Below are positions 17,824-25,781 of a DNA stretch of 64,000 bases, one piece after another; the stretch's first letter is position 1, and each line of letters opens with the position of its first letter. Source of the DNA: Caldicellulosiruptor acetigenus (GTDB lineage: Bacteria; Bacillota; Thermoanaerobacteria; Caldicellulosiruptorales; Caldicellulosiruptoraceae); NCBI RefSeq assembly GCF_026914305.1, contig NZ_CP113866.1, positions 876,183-940,182 on the forward strand. The letters run 5' to 3'. Under the pieces are notes generated by a model. The model searched no databases. It was given only the letters and a program-made list of their open reading frames with translations, and was not told the origin of the DNA. The translations under genes and the position numbers were made by a program.

Positions 17824-18345
17824 ATGAGGTTTTTACTCAAAAAACTTTGGCTGTTAGTAGCAGTTGTGCTGCTTTTTGAACTCACTGCGTGTAAAAAGAC
17901 AGCTCAAAGTCCTCCTTTGAAGATTTTTCCTGACTATATTGCAAAAGGCTATGTAGAAATCTCTTCAAAAGATGGTGTTTCAAGGTACTCATTTTCAGAA
18001 AAGAGAATTGATGGGAAGGTTGAGGCAGAGTTTATAAAAGGCACAAGGAAAATAAAATTGACAAAAGAGGATGGAAATGTTTTGCTGGATGGTAAAAACA
18101 TAAAAAGTATTGCCCAGGACATATTTTTGGACTACTATATAGATAAGCTGATAAATGCTGAAAAGTACTCAATTGTAACCGAGCAGAATCAAACAATTGT
18201 CACATTGGAGCTGAAAGGTGATATAAGGTACCTTCACTTCTACTTTGTAAACCGAGAGCTAAAAAAGATAGGGGTAATATACCAGGATAAAAGATTTATG
18301 AAAACCATTTACCTTACAGAATACAAAAAGTATAGAAAGGGATGA
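17824..18345 (+). CDS. Lipoprotein at the YdcC position between nnr and alr
   Basis: 173 residues with a lipoprotein signal (MRFLLKKLWLLVAVVLLFELTAC, lipobox LTAC). The mature part is a run of short beta strands such as GYVEISSKDGVSRYSF and GTRKIKLTKEDGNVLLDGK. In Bacillus the gene between acpS and alr (ydcC) encodes a LolA-like lipoprotein, so this could be its shorter counterpart; that rests mainly on position. Ribosome-binding sequence is weak. Its stop overlaps the alr ATG by four bases. Confidence 0.75.
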   Translation: MRFLLKKLWLLVAVVLLFELTACKKTAQSPPLKIFPDYIAKGYVEISSKDGVSRYSFSEKRIDGKVEAEFIKGTRKIKLTKEDGNVLLDGKNIKSIAQDIFLDYYIDKLINAEKYSIVTEQNQTIVTLELKGDIRYLHFYFVNRELKKIGVIYQDKRFMKTIYLTEYKKYRKG

Positions 18346-19514
18346 ACAAATTGTCGCTCTACAACAGGGTGTGGGCAGAGATTGACCTTGACAATTTGGT
18401 ATACAATCTTGAAAATATCAAGAAAAAGATTTTACCCCAAACTCATATAATGGCCGTTGTGAAGGCTGATGCATATGGACACGGAGCGGTTGAAATTTCA
18501 AGAGTGCTTGTCAAAAATGGCGTTAGCATGCTTGCTGTGGCAATAATTGACGAGGCATTGCAGCTGAGACATTTCAATTTTGATGTTCCCATTTTAATTT
18601 TGGGTTTTACCCCTTTTGAGCTTTCTGAGCAGGTTGTTGAAAACGAGATAAGCCAGACTGTTTACACGTATGAACAGGCATATTATCTTAGCCAGGCAGC
18701 ACAAAAGATAGGGAAAAAAGCCAAGATACATATCAAAGTTGATACTGGAATGGGGAGAATTGGATTTTTATGTTGCAATGAGAGTATACAGACAGTACTA
18801 AATATTGCAAAGCTTCCGAACATCGAACTTGAAGGAATATTCTCTCATTTTTCATCTGCAGACGACCCGGACTCAGACCATTTTACGCATGAGCAATTTA
18901 TGAAATTTGAAAACTTTGTGAAAGAACTCAATAAAAATGGGGTATACTTTAAATATAAGCACATTGCAAATAGCAGTGCGGCAATCCGTTTCCCCCAGTA
19001 TCAACTTGATGTTGTAAGGCTTGGTCTTATTCTATACGGGCTTTATCCAAGCAGCAGTTTGAAAGAACACCTAAGTATTAAGCCTGTGATGTCTGTCAAG
19101 GCAAGGGTTATCAATGTAAAGGAGGTGCCGGAAGGCTTTCCGATAAGCTACAACAGAAGGTATATAACCACACGCAAAAGCAAAATTGCCACCATACCTA
19201 TCGGTTATGCAGATGGTTTTACGCGTGTTGGAAGTAGTCAAAGGCATGTTCTCATAAAAGGTGAGTTTGCCAAGGTTGTTGGGAGTATATGCATGGACCA
19301 GTGCATGGTAGATGTGACTGATATTGAGGATGTGAAGATTGGTGATGAAGTTGTCATTATAGGAAGACAAGGGAAAAATGAGATTTTGGCTGACCATTTG
19401 GCTGAGCAGATTGGAACTATCAACTATGAGGTTGTATGTTCTTTTAGCAAGCGAATTCCACGGGTTTATATCAAGGATGGGCGAGTTGTCAAAATATTAA
19501 ACTATATCTTATGA
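18342..19514 (+). CDS. alr: Alanine racemase
   Basis: 390 residues, PLP-dependent. It makes D-alanine for peptidoglycan. MAVVKADAYGHGAVE carries the PLP lysine, KVDTGMGRIGF and IANSSAAIRFP follow, and IPIGYADGFTR carries the catalytic tyrosine of the second half. ATG 18342 overlaps the preceding stop (ATGA). mazEF lies downstream, as in bacilli, but here has its own promoter. Confidence 0.97.
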   Translation: MNKLSLYNRVWAEIDLDNLVYNLENIKKKILPQTHIMAVVKADAYGHGAVEISRVLVKNGVSMLAVAIIDEALQLRHFNFDVPILILGFTPFELSEQVVENEISQTVYTYEQAYYLSQAAQKIGKKAKIHIKVDTGMGRIGFLCCNESIQTVLNIAKLPNIELEGIFSHFSSADDPDSDHFTHEQFMKFENFVKELNKNGVYFKYKHIANSSAAIRFPQYQLDVVRLGLILYGLYPSSSLKEHLSIKPVMSVKARVINVKEVPEGFPISYNRRYITTRKSKIATIPIGYADGFTRVGSSQRHVLIKGEFAKVVGSICMDQCMVDVTDIEDVKIGDEVVIIGRQGKNEILADHLAEQIGTINYEVVCSFSKRIPRVYIKDGRVVKILNYIL

Positions 19515-19524
19515 AAAATTTACA

Positions 19525-19554
19525 TTGATTTATTCTTTTCAAAAACCGTATAAT
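19525..19554 (+). promoter_or_regulatory. Promoter of mazEF
   Basis: TTGATT (19525-19530), 18-base spacer, TATAAT (19549-19554). It starts ten bases after the alr stop, about 75 bases before the antitoxin start. Confidence 0.6.
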
Positions 19555-19629
19555 GATAATAAGCTCATCCGCTTATTCCTACACTTTAAATTTGTTTTTT
19601 TATATTTTGTTTTGCAAGGGGGAAATGAG

Positions 19630-19944
19630 ATGCCGCAAATACGATTTGTGAAATTCCTTTTGCAGTATAAAAGCAGTTCATTTGACGACAGTTTTATGCG
19701 GGCAGCTATTGAAAAAAGAAGGCTGAAAAAGATTGAAAGAGAGCTTGAAAGCTGTTATAAAAAATATGCAGAGCTAAATAGAAACATTGCAAACGAATGG
19801 CTTGCACTTGACTTTGAAGGACTTTTAAAATATGAGAATATAATTTACGATGATTTTGGGTATGATTTTTATAGAATAGAAGAAAGTAGGGTAGCGGAGA
19901 GTGGAGAAAGTGATACAGCAAAATCAAAATCAACCACCACTTGA
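19630..19944 (+). CDS. MazE/EndoAI-like antitoxin, divergent N terminus
   Basis: 104 residues from ATG 19630, which has AAGGGGG seven bases upstream; a longer TTG frame at 19525 would begin in the -35 box. The segment [24 protein letters not shown] resembles the toxin-binding C-terminal helix of EndoAI. The N-terminal part ([20 protein letters not shown]) does not show a standard ribbon-helix-helix DNA-binding domain. It ends with a Ser/Thr/Lys-rich tail. It overlaps the mazF reading frame by 44 bases. The antitoxin call depends strongly on position. Confidence 0.68.
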   Translation: MPQIRFVKFLLQYKSSSFDDSFMRAAIEKRRLKKIERELESCYKKYAELNRNIANEWLALDFEGLLKYENIIYDDFGYDFYRIEESRVAESGESDTAKSKSTTT

Positions 19945-20344
19945 AATCAAAAGGGGAGACATATTTTATGCTGACCTTGCTCCGCATGTTGGTTCTGAGC
20001 AGGGCGGCATAAGGCCAGTTCTGGTAATTCAAAATGATATAGGAAACAAATACAGCCCAACTGTGATTGTGGCTGCGATAACTTCACAGATTGGCAAAGC
20101 TAAATTTCCAACCCATGTTGAGATTCGTGCGGGTGAGTTTGGCCTGAGCCGTGACTCTGTCATTTTACTTGAGCAGATCAGAACAATTGACAAAGTGCGG
20201 CTTAAAAATAAGGTTGGCAAGCTTTCTGATGAGGTTATGGAAAAAGTAAACCAGGCAATTCTGATAAGCCTTGGGCTAATAGAATGGACAGCGGAGGGAT
20301 ATGATTGGAAAAAGAAAGAAGGCGCAGGTTTAAAAAAGGCATAA
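19901..20344 (+). CDS. mazF: MazF/EndoA endoribonuclease toxin
   Basis: 147 residues. [27 protein letters not shown] (given as a region, residues 16-42), [19 protein letters not shown] and [13 protein letters not shown] are the conserved parts of MazF/EndoA, an mRNA interferase that cleaves specific short sequences. The start is GTG 19901 (or GTG 19910), both inside the antitoxin gene. The C terminus is 25-30 residues longer than Bacillus EndoA and ends in a lysine-rich tail that overlaps the next gene by 40 bases. Confidence 0.93.
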   Translation: MEKVIQQNQNQPPLEIKRGDIFYADLAPHVGSEQGGIRPVLVIQNDIGNKYSPTVIVAAITSQIGKAKFPTHVEIRAGEFGLSRDSVILLEQIRTIDKVRLKNKVGKLSDEVMEKVNQAILISLGLIEWTAEGYDWKKKEGAGLKKA

Positions 20345-20952
20345 ATTTTTTGGTCCTTGTTTTGGTCGCTGGAGTGCTGAGCATGGGGGTTATATTTGCC
20401 TCTTCACAGTCGATTGACAGTAGCGCCCTTGTCACATACGGTTTTTTAAAAAAGCAGGTTGACCAGTTAAAGGCGTACATAGACAATAAAATAAATGAGC
20501 TGGATAAGAAAATAAAGGACACAAATGTTTCTTCAGAACAAGCACAGGATATTTCAAAGCTGCAAAGCCAGCTTGCAAATTTGTCTTCTGAGATTGAAAA
20601 GTTAAAATTGCAAACCACACAGCTTGATGCCAAATTAAAAAATATCTCAAGTTCTTCAGGAGTAAAAAAAGGTGACTTTATATACACCAAAGGTTATGAG
20701 GTTATAAAGGTACCGAAAGGCAAGACCATCTTGTTTGATGCGTCAACAGAGTTTGTTGTGCGGGTTGGGAAGGCTGCAACTATTGTGCCAAAAGGAGCAA
20801 CAATTATTGATTTGACAAGCGCAAAAGATGTAGGAGCAAACCAGCAACTTTTGTTTAACCATTTTTATTTAGTTGCAAGAAGTGATGGCAGAGGATTCAA
20901 AGCACTGGATGACGTGTGGGTAATTGTAAATGGTGGGTACAAAATTAAGTAG
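20305..20952 (+). CDS. Membrane-anchored coiled-coil protein of unknown function
   Basis: 215 residues from TTG 20305, with GGAGGG ten bases upstream inside mazF. A basic N terminus ([12 protein letters not shown]) precedes one membrane segment near residues 13-32. Residues about 45-110 form a clear heptad coiled coil ([18 protein letters not shown]). The last 100 residues form a compact beta-rich domain ([18 protein letters not shown], then NGGYKIK at the end). Similar clostridial proteins exist with no known role. It should sit on the outer face of the membrane. Confidence 0.72.
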   Translation: MEKERRRRFKKGINFLVLVLVAGVLSMGVIFASSQSIDSSALVTYGFLKKQVDQLKAYIDNKINELDKKIKDTNVSSEQAQDISKLQSQLANLSSEIEKLKLQTTQLDAKLKNISSSSGVKKGDFIYTKGYEVIKVPKGKTILFDASTEFVVRVGKAATIVPKGATIIDLTSAKDVGANQQLLFNHFYLVARSDGRGFKALDDVWVIVNGGYKIK

Positions 20953-20969
20953 TAGAGGGGAAGAAAATT

Positions 20970-21617
20970 ATGAAAATAGATATTTTAGCGGCGGCGACAG
21001 CCGGTTTTTTGTCTTTTTTCTCACCCTGTATTTTGCCGCTTATACCTGTGTACGTCCTATATCTTTTTTCTCAAAAGGGTGGCAGGTTAAAAAATAGCCT
21101 TTTGTTTGTTCTGGGATTTTCAATTGTCTTTGTTGTACTTGGGATGACTGCAGCGGCGGTAGGAAGTGTCTTTTCTGGGTACAGTTTTCTATTGAAGAAG
21201 ATAGCAGCAATAGTTATTGTTTTGATGGGTCTGGTGATGCTTGAATTGTCACCAGATTTTTTAAAAAGACTTTTTATACCTATACAGGGTAAAGGTAATT
21301 TGGATATTAATGCTTCACCGCTGATTTTGGGGATGGTTTTGAGCATAAGCTGGACACCCTGTGTAGGACCAGTTTTGACGTCAATTTTGAGTATGGCGGC
21401 TATTTCTGAGACGTTTTTAAAAGGAGCGATGCTGCTTCTTATCTATTCGATGGGTTTTGCTGTGCCGTTTTTGATCTCAAGCTTTTTAATAGACAGGCTC
21501 AAAACTTTTTTTGGAATGTTGAATAGGTACAGCAGGGCAATAGAGTATTTTACAGGAGCGCTTTTGATTGCATTTGGCATACTTGCGTTTTTTGACAAGA
21601 TAAATTTCTTCAGGTAG
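20970..21617 (+). CDS. ccdA: CcdA-type thiol-disulfide membrane transporter
   Basis: 215 residues with six membrane segments. The two conserved motifs, FFSPCILPLIPVY and SWTPCVGPVLTS, each carry one redox cysteine. CcdA passes electrons from cytoplasmic thioredoxin to extracytoplasmic thioredoxin-like proteins. The partner is encoded next door. The Shine-Dalgarno AGGGGAAG precedes ATG 20970. Confidence 0.93.
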   Translation: MKIDILAAATAGFLSFFSPCILPLIPVYVLYLFSQKGGRLKNSLLFVLGFSIVFVVLGMTAAAVGSVFSGYSFLLKKIAAIVIVLMGLVMLELSPDFLKRLFIPIQGKGNLDINASPLILGMVLSISWTPCVGPVLTSILSMAAISETFLKGAMLLLIYSMGFAVPFLISSFLIDRLKTFFGMLNRYSRAIEYFTGALLIAFGILAFFDKINFFR

Positions 21618-21651
21618 AAAATAGAAAAATTCAAAAAGAGGTGAATATTTC

Positions 21652-22152
21652 ATGTTGAATAATAGAATCAAAAGTGTTATCTTTATATTGATAAGCGCCA
21701 TTTTGATTGGGCTTTTGGTATACCAGATTATGTCGCGCTCAAAAGAAAATAGAGCTCTAGAGAGCGCAGTTAATTTTAAGCTTGTATCAGTGGATGGCAA
21801 AGAATATTCATTATCAGATTTTAGAGGCAAAAAGGTTTTGCTCAACTTTTTTGCAACATGGTGTCCACCCTGCAGGGCTGAGATACCCGATTTTGAAAGA
21901 TTCCATCGAGAAAACAAGGATGTTGTTTTACTTGGCATTAACATTCAAGAGGATAAAGCCACAGTTGAGGAATTCTTAAGTTCAATGGGAGTTACGTACC
22001 CAGTACTTCTTGACAGGGATGGGAAGGTTTCTGCACAGTTTGGGATTGAAGGAATACCTACAACATTTTTGATTGACGAAAATGGCAAAATAGTTGCAAG
22101 AAACGTTGGTATGATGACTTATGAGCAGCTTAAAAGATTTGCTGGAAAGTAA
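21652..22152 (+). CDS. TlpA/ResA-type membrane-tethered thioredoxin
   Basis: 166 residues. One N-terminal membrane anchor (residues about 8-27) is followed by an AhpC/TSA-thioredoxin domain with the redox motif FFATWCPPCRAEIPDF and the cis-proline region GIEGIPTTFLI. It should reduce disulfides outside the membrane, with electrons from CcdA. No cytochrome c maturation genes are nearby, so its client in this organism is open; the adjacent importer or GcvH-like protein are candidates only by position. Confidence 0.92.
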   Translation: MLNNRIKSVIFILISAILIGLLVYQIMSRSKENRALESAVNFKLVSVDGKEYSLSDFRGKKVLLNFFATWCPPCRAEIPDFERFHRENKDVVLLGINIQEDKATVEEFLSSMGVTYPVLLDRDGKVSAQFGIEGIPTTFLIDENGKIVARNVGMMTYEQLKRFAGK

Positions 22153-22182
22153 AAATACTTTTAAAAAAGGAATGAAAAAAGG

Positions 22183-22503
22183 ATGCTGTACGGTGAGAGA
22201 CTTCTTTTTGGGGATATGTGGGTTGAAGTTAATGGCTCGATTGCTTCAGCAGGTATAACTAAAAATTTGGAGATGGAACTTGGAGATATTGTAATTTTTG
22301 AGTTTTTCAAAACATCAGGGTATATTCAAGAAGGAGAAGAGTTTGCAAGAATTGAGTCAATTTACAAGACGTACACCTTGAAATCCCCAGTTAGTGGTTA
22401 TATAAGGTGGGTAAACCGTGAACTTCCTTTTGACCCTACCTTGTTAAATTTATTGCCAGAAGAAACAGAAATAATTAGTATAGACATCCAGCAACTTGTG
22501 TGA
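22183..22503 (+). CDS. GcvH-like protein lacking the canonical lipoyl lysine
   Basis: 106 residues that align along their length with glycine cleavage H protein: MWVEVNGSIASAGIT, LGDIVIFEF, then EGEEFARIESIYKTYTLK and SPVSGYI. In GcvH the lipoylated lysine sits in ESVKA; here the equivalent position is tyrosine (ESIYK), with a lysine one residue later. No gcvT or gcvP is nearby. It may be a degenerate carrier or use the shifted lysine. The promoter of the next operon lies in its 3' end. Confidence 0.75.
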   Translation: MLYGERLLFGDMWVEVNGSIASAGITKNLEMELGDIVIFEFFKTSGYIQEGEEFARIESIYKTYTLKSPVSGYIRWVNRELPFDPTLLNLLPEETEIISIDIQQLV

Positions 22504-22509
22504 TATAAT
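22481..22509 (+). promoter_or_regulatory. Promoter of the FecCD-type importer operon
   Basis: TAGACA (22481-22486), 17-base spacer, TATAAT (22504-22509) with an upstream TG (extended -10). It overlaps the last codons of the GcvH-like gene. Confidence 0.62.
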
Positions 22510-22545
22510 AATGCAAGCAAATTATTACATACAAAGGGGTTGAAT

Positions 22546-23496
22546 ATGCCGATGAAGTTTTCTAAAAAGTTAGTTGCAATACTTGTTTTGATTGCATTTG
22601 CGGTAGCTTTAATTCCATTTTATTCTCATGCTGCAGACTTTCCTGTCACAGTTAAAGACGGGAAAGGCTATAGCATAACTGTAAAGCAAAAGCCTCAGAG
22701 GATTTTGTCTCTTGCACTTCAAACAGATGAGATTTTGCTCAATATGGTATCAAGCAGCAGAATTGTTGGGCTTTCAATATTTGCTGATGACAAGAACAAT
22801 TCCAATGTCGTAAATCTTGCTAAGAATGTAAAAGGCAGATATTCGAGCAACGACATTGAAAAGATAATTGCGGCAAATCCTGACCTTGTGATAGTGCCTT
22901 ATTACATTGACAAGTCAAAGTACGACCTTTTGAAGAAGGGTCTTAAGTGTCCTATATATGTCAGCTTAAATCCAAATTCGATTGCAAATATCAAACAGGA
23001 GATTATAAATCTTTCAAAGCTAACTGGTGAAATCCAGAAAGGCCAGGCTCTTATAAAGTACATGGACGATAAAATTAACTTTGTGCAGAAAAAGGTAAAA
23101 TACTTGAGAAAGAAGAAGTATGTGCTCTTTTACACATACTATTTCAACTCAACATATGGCAAGAATACAACCCAGCATGAGATTGCAAAGTATGCAGGGG
23201 TTATAAATATAGCAGCTGTTGCTGGATTGAAAGGCTGGCCAACTATATCAAAAGAACAGATTTTAGAGTGGGACCCTGACATCATTGTTATTCCGTCTGC
23301 GTCGTACAATCCAAAAAAGACTTCTCAGCAGTATGTAGAGGAGTTCAAAAAAGACCCTGCTTTCAAAAACTTAAAAGCTGTAAAGAACAACAGCGTAATT
23401 ATTCTTGATGATAGGCACGTTCAAACAGTTTCGCACTATATTGTTGAAGGTATTTATGACTTAGCAAAAGCTGCGTATCCGTATCTTTTCAAATAA
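22546..23496 (+). CDS. Periplasmic-binding-protein-2 (BtuF/FhuD class) solute-binding protein
   Basis: 316 residues from ATG 22546, six bases after AAAGGGG. A signal peptide ends in YSHAADF, a signal peptidase I site; no lipobox is present. The mature part opens with FPVTVKDGKGYSITVKQKPQ, typical of binding proteins for cobalamin, haem or ferric siderophores, and continues with IIAANPDLVIVP and ILEWDPDIIVIPS. It delivers substrate to the FecCD permease next door. The ligand cannot be told from sequence. Confidence 0.9.
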   Translation: MPMKFSKKLVAILVLIAFAVALIPFYSHAADFPVTVKDGKGYSITVKQKPQRILSLALQTDEILLNMVSSSRIVGLSIFADDKNNSNVVNLAKNVKGRYSSNDIEKIIAANPDLVIVPYYIDKSKYDLLKKGLKCPIYVSLNPNSIANIKQEIINLSKLTGEIQKGQALIKYMDDKINFVQKKVKYLRKKKYVLFYTYYFNSTYGKNTTQHEIAKYAGVINIAAVAGLKGWPTISKEQILEWDPDIIVIPSASYNPKKTSQQYVEEFKKDPAFKNLKAVKNNSVIILDDRHVQTVSHYIVEGIYDLAKAAYPYLFK

Positions 23497-23507
23497 GGCT
23501 TTTATAA

Positions 23508-24530
23508 GTGGTGGTGCAGTTGAAAAAGGTTTTGATTATTTTATTCTTTCTGCTTTTGACAGTATTTATAATATCCATAGGGGTGGGAAGTGTTTTTATC
23601 CCTCCCCTTCGTGTTTTAAAGGCACTTTTATCGCTCATAGGCATCAATTTAGGTCCAGCGAATGATATGGATTTGACAATTGTCGGGCAGATAAGACTTC
23701 CAAGAATAATAATTGCAATGATTGTTGGGATGAGCTTGAGCATAGCTGGTGCGCTTGTTCAAGGACTTTATAGAAACCCCATGGCAGACCCAGGGATTAT
23801 CGGAACGTCAAGCGGTGCAAGTTTAGGTGCTATTATTTGCATAGCCTTTTCGCTCAACACCATAAACATATTTTATTTACCATTGTTTGCTTTTGCAGGT
23901 GCGCTTTTGATTTCTTTTTTAGTGTACAGACTTTCGACTAAGAACAACAAAACTCCCATTACAAACCTCATTTTAATTGGTATTGCAGTTTCAACTTTTG
24001 TGTCTTCTATAAACTCTTTGATTCTTTCAAACATAAATCAGTATCAGGTAAGCGAATACATATTTTGGATGCTTGGAAGCTTAGACGGCAGAAGCTGGGT
24101 ACATGTGAAGATTAGCTTTGTTCCTCTTTGTGTCTTGATACTGTGTTCTTTGCTATTTGCAAAGAGGATAAATATTTTGATACTTGGTGAGGAAGAGAGC
24201 TTTACAATTGGTGTAAATCCAGAAAAGCTAAAAAAAGCCTTGCTTTTTCTTGTTTCGCTCATAACGGGGATAGCAGTTTCAGTCTCAGGACCGATCAGCT
24301 TTGTTGGGCTAATTGTACCACACATGCTCAGACTCATTGTTGGAAGCGATTATAGAAGGCTGATACCTGCTTCGGTTCTGAGTGGTGGAATATTTTTGAT
24401 TGTGTGTGATACAATTGCAAGAGTATTGTTTTCACCAGTTGAAGTAAAAGTTGGGATTATAACCTCTTTGGTGGGGGTACCATATTTTTTGTACCTTCTG
24501 AAAAAGCGTGAAAATGAGGTGAGTGTATAG
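23508..24530 (+). CDS. FecCD/BtuC-family ABC permease
   Basis: 340 residues (start GTG 23508; a TTG at 23520 behind GGTGGTG is an equally good alternative). It has about ten hydrophobic segments. The family motifs RLPRIIIAMIVGMSLSIAGALVQG (residues about 65-88) and GPISFVGLIVPHMLRLIVGSDYR, read as regions, mark the FecCD group that imports iron chelates and cobalamin. It lies between its binding protein and ATPase. Confidence 0.92.
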   Translation: MVVQLKKVLIILFFLLLTVFIISIGVGSVFIPPLRVLKALLSLIGINLGPANDMDLTIVGQIRLPRIIIAMIVGMSLSIAGALVQGLYRNPMADPGIIGTSSGASLGAIICIAFSLNTINIFYLPLFAFAGALLISFLVYRLSTKNNKTPITNLILIGIAVSTFVSSINSLILSNINQYQVSEYIFWMLGSLDGRSWVHVKISFVPLCVLILCSLLFAKRINILILGEEESFTIGVNPEKLKKALLFLVSLITGIAVSVSGPISFVGLIVPHMLRLIVGSDYRRLIPASVLSGGIFLIVCDTIARVLFSPVEVKVGIITSLVGVPYFLYLLKKRENEVSV

Positions 24531-24534
24531 AATA

Positions 24535-25767
24535 ATGCCTCTTTTTGTTGAGAACCTCAAATGCGGCTACTCTTATCCAATTGTCGAGATAAACGGAAGG
24601 CTTAAGTTTGAAGAAGGAAAAGTCTATGGATTTGTTGGGCCAAACGGAAGTGGTAAAAGTACGCTGATAAAGGCTTTAGCAGGACTTGTCAAAATTCTTG
24701 AAGGAAGGGTTTATTTTGATAATGTGCAGATAACCAAGCTTTCTGACATAGAAAGAGCAAAGCTTATTTCGTACATGCCACAGCACATCTTTTCAAGCTT
24801 TCCATTTACAGTTCTTGATGTTGTGATGATGGGAAGATTTCCCTATGAAAAGAGCAGGTTTTTTGCTACCTGCGAGAGCAAAAAAATTGCAGAGGAGAAG
24901 ATAGAACAGGTTGAGCTTTCAAGCAAAAAGCTTTCAAGCATACTAAAGATTTCAGGTGGTGAGAGGCAAAGAACATCATTTGCGCGTGTGCTTGCTCAAA
25001 GTAGCAAAGTTTTGCTTTTAGATGAGCCAAACTCAAACTTGGACATCTCTCACCAGGAAAAGATTTTAAGGATTGCAAAACAAGAAGCGCTTTCTGGCAA
25101 GATTGTCATAATGGCAATTCACAATCTAAAAATTGCAGCAAAAGTGTGTGACAGCATTATTATGATGAAAGATGGTAAAATTGTGGATATTGGAAGGCCA
25201 GATGAAGTTCTAAACCAGCAGAACATCAAAAAGGTGTACGGAGTTGAGGCAGTTGTTTACAAAAATCCTTTCGGGATATTTGATATAGAACTTATCCAAA
25301 CAGAAGCTCCAAAAGCTTTTCACGTTCATGTTATTGCAGGAGGTGGGAGCGCACAGCTTCTTTACAGGATGCTCATTGAAATGGGATGTAAAGTCACAAC
25401 AGGTGTACTTTCCACAAACGACACAGACTTTGAAACAGCTCAGCTTTTTTCCATCTACACAGTATTTACAAAACCTTTTATGCCAATTGGAGAAAAAGAG
25501 TATATTGAAAATGTTCAGCTAATCAGCAAGGCAGACCTGTGCGTGCTGTGCAGTATTCCGTTTGGTGTTCAAAACCTGAAAAACTTAGAGGCACTGAGAT
25601 ATGCTAATAAGCTTTGCATAATTGAAGAGGAGGATATTTCAAAGCGCGATTTTACAGGCGGTTTGGCAACAAATCTTTACAATTGCTTGAGGGAAAAAGC
25701 ATTGGTTGTTTCAAGCATTGAGAGCTTGAAAGATTACATCCTAAAAGAGACAAATGGTAAAATGTGA
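24535..25767 (+). CDS. FecE/BtuD-type ATPase with extra C-terminal domain
   Basis: 410 residues from ATG 24535 (GAGGTGAG upstream; a GTG at 24523 is less well placed). The first 240 residues are a standard ABC ATPase: Walker A GPNGSGKST, signature ISGGERQR, Walker B KVLLLDEPNSNLD. About 165 further residues follow, beginning FHVHVIAGGGSAQLLYRML and containing KADLCVLCSIPFG. This tail looks like an alpha/beta nucleotide- or corrinoid-binding fold, and it makes the protein much longer than the usual 250-residue ATPase. Its role is unknown. Confidence 0.88.
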   Translation: MPLFVENLKCGYSYPIVEINGRLKFEEGKVYGFVGPNGSGKSTLIKALAGLVKILEGRVYFDNVQITKLSDIERAKLISYMPQHIFSSFPFTVLDVVMMGRFPYEKSRFFATCESKKIAEEKIEQVELSSKKLSSILKISGGERQRTSFARVLAQSSKVLLLDEPNSNLDISHQEKILRIAKQEALSGKIVIMAIHNLKIAAKVCDSIIMMKDGKIVDIGRPDEVLNQQNIKKVYGVEAVVYKNPFGIFDIELIQTEAPKAFHVHVIAGGGSAQLLYRMLIEMGCKVTTGVLSTNDTDFETAQLFSIYTVFTKPFMPIGEKEYIENVQLISKADLCVLCSIPFGVQNLKNLEALRYANKLCIIEEEDISKRDFTGGLATNLYNCLREKALVVSSIESLKDYILKETNGKM

Positions 25768-25781
25768 AGGGGTGATTTAAA

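Noticed and set aside
19525-19629. N-terminal extension of the MazE-like antitoxin from TTG 19525
   Set aside because: The TTG is the -35 hexamer of a good promoter and the frame there encodes an aromatic, non-conserved leader. ATG 19630 has a strong ribosome site.
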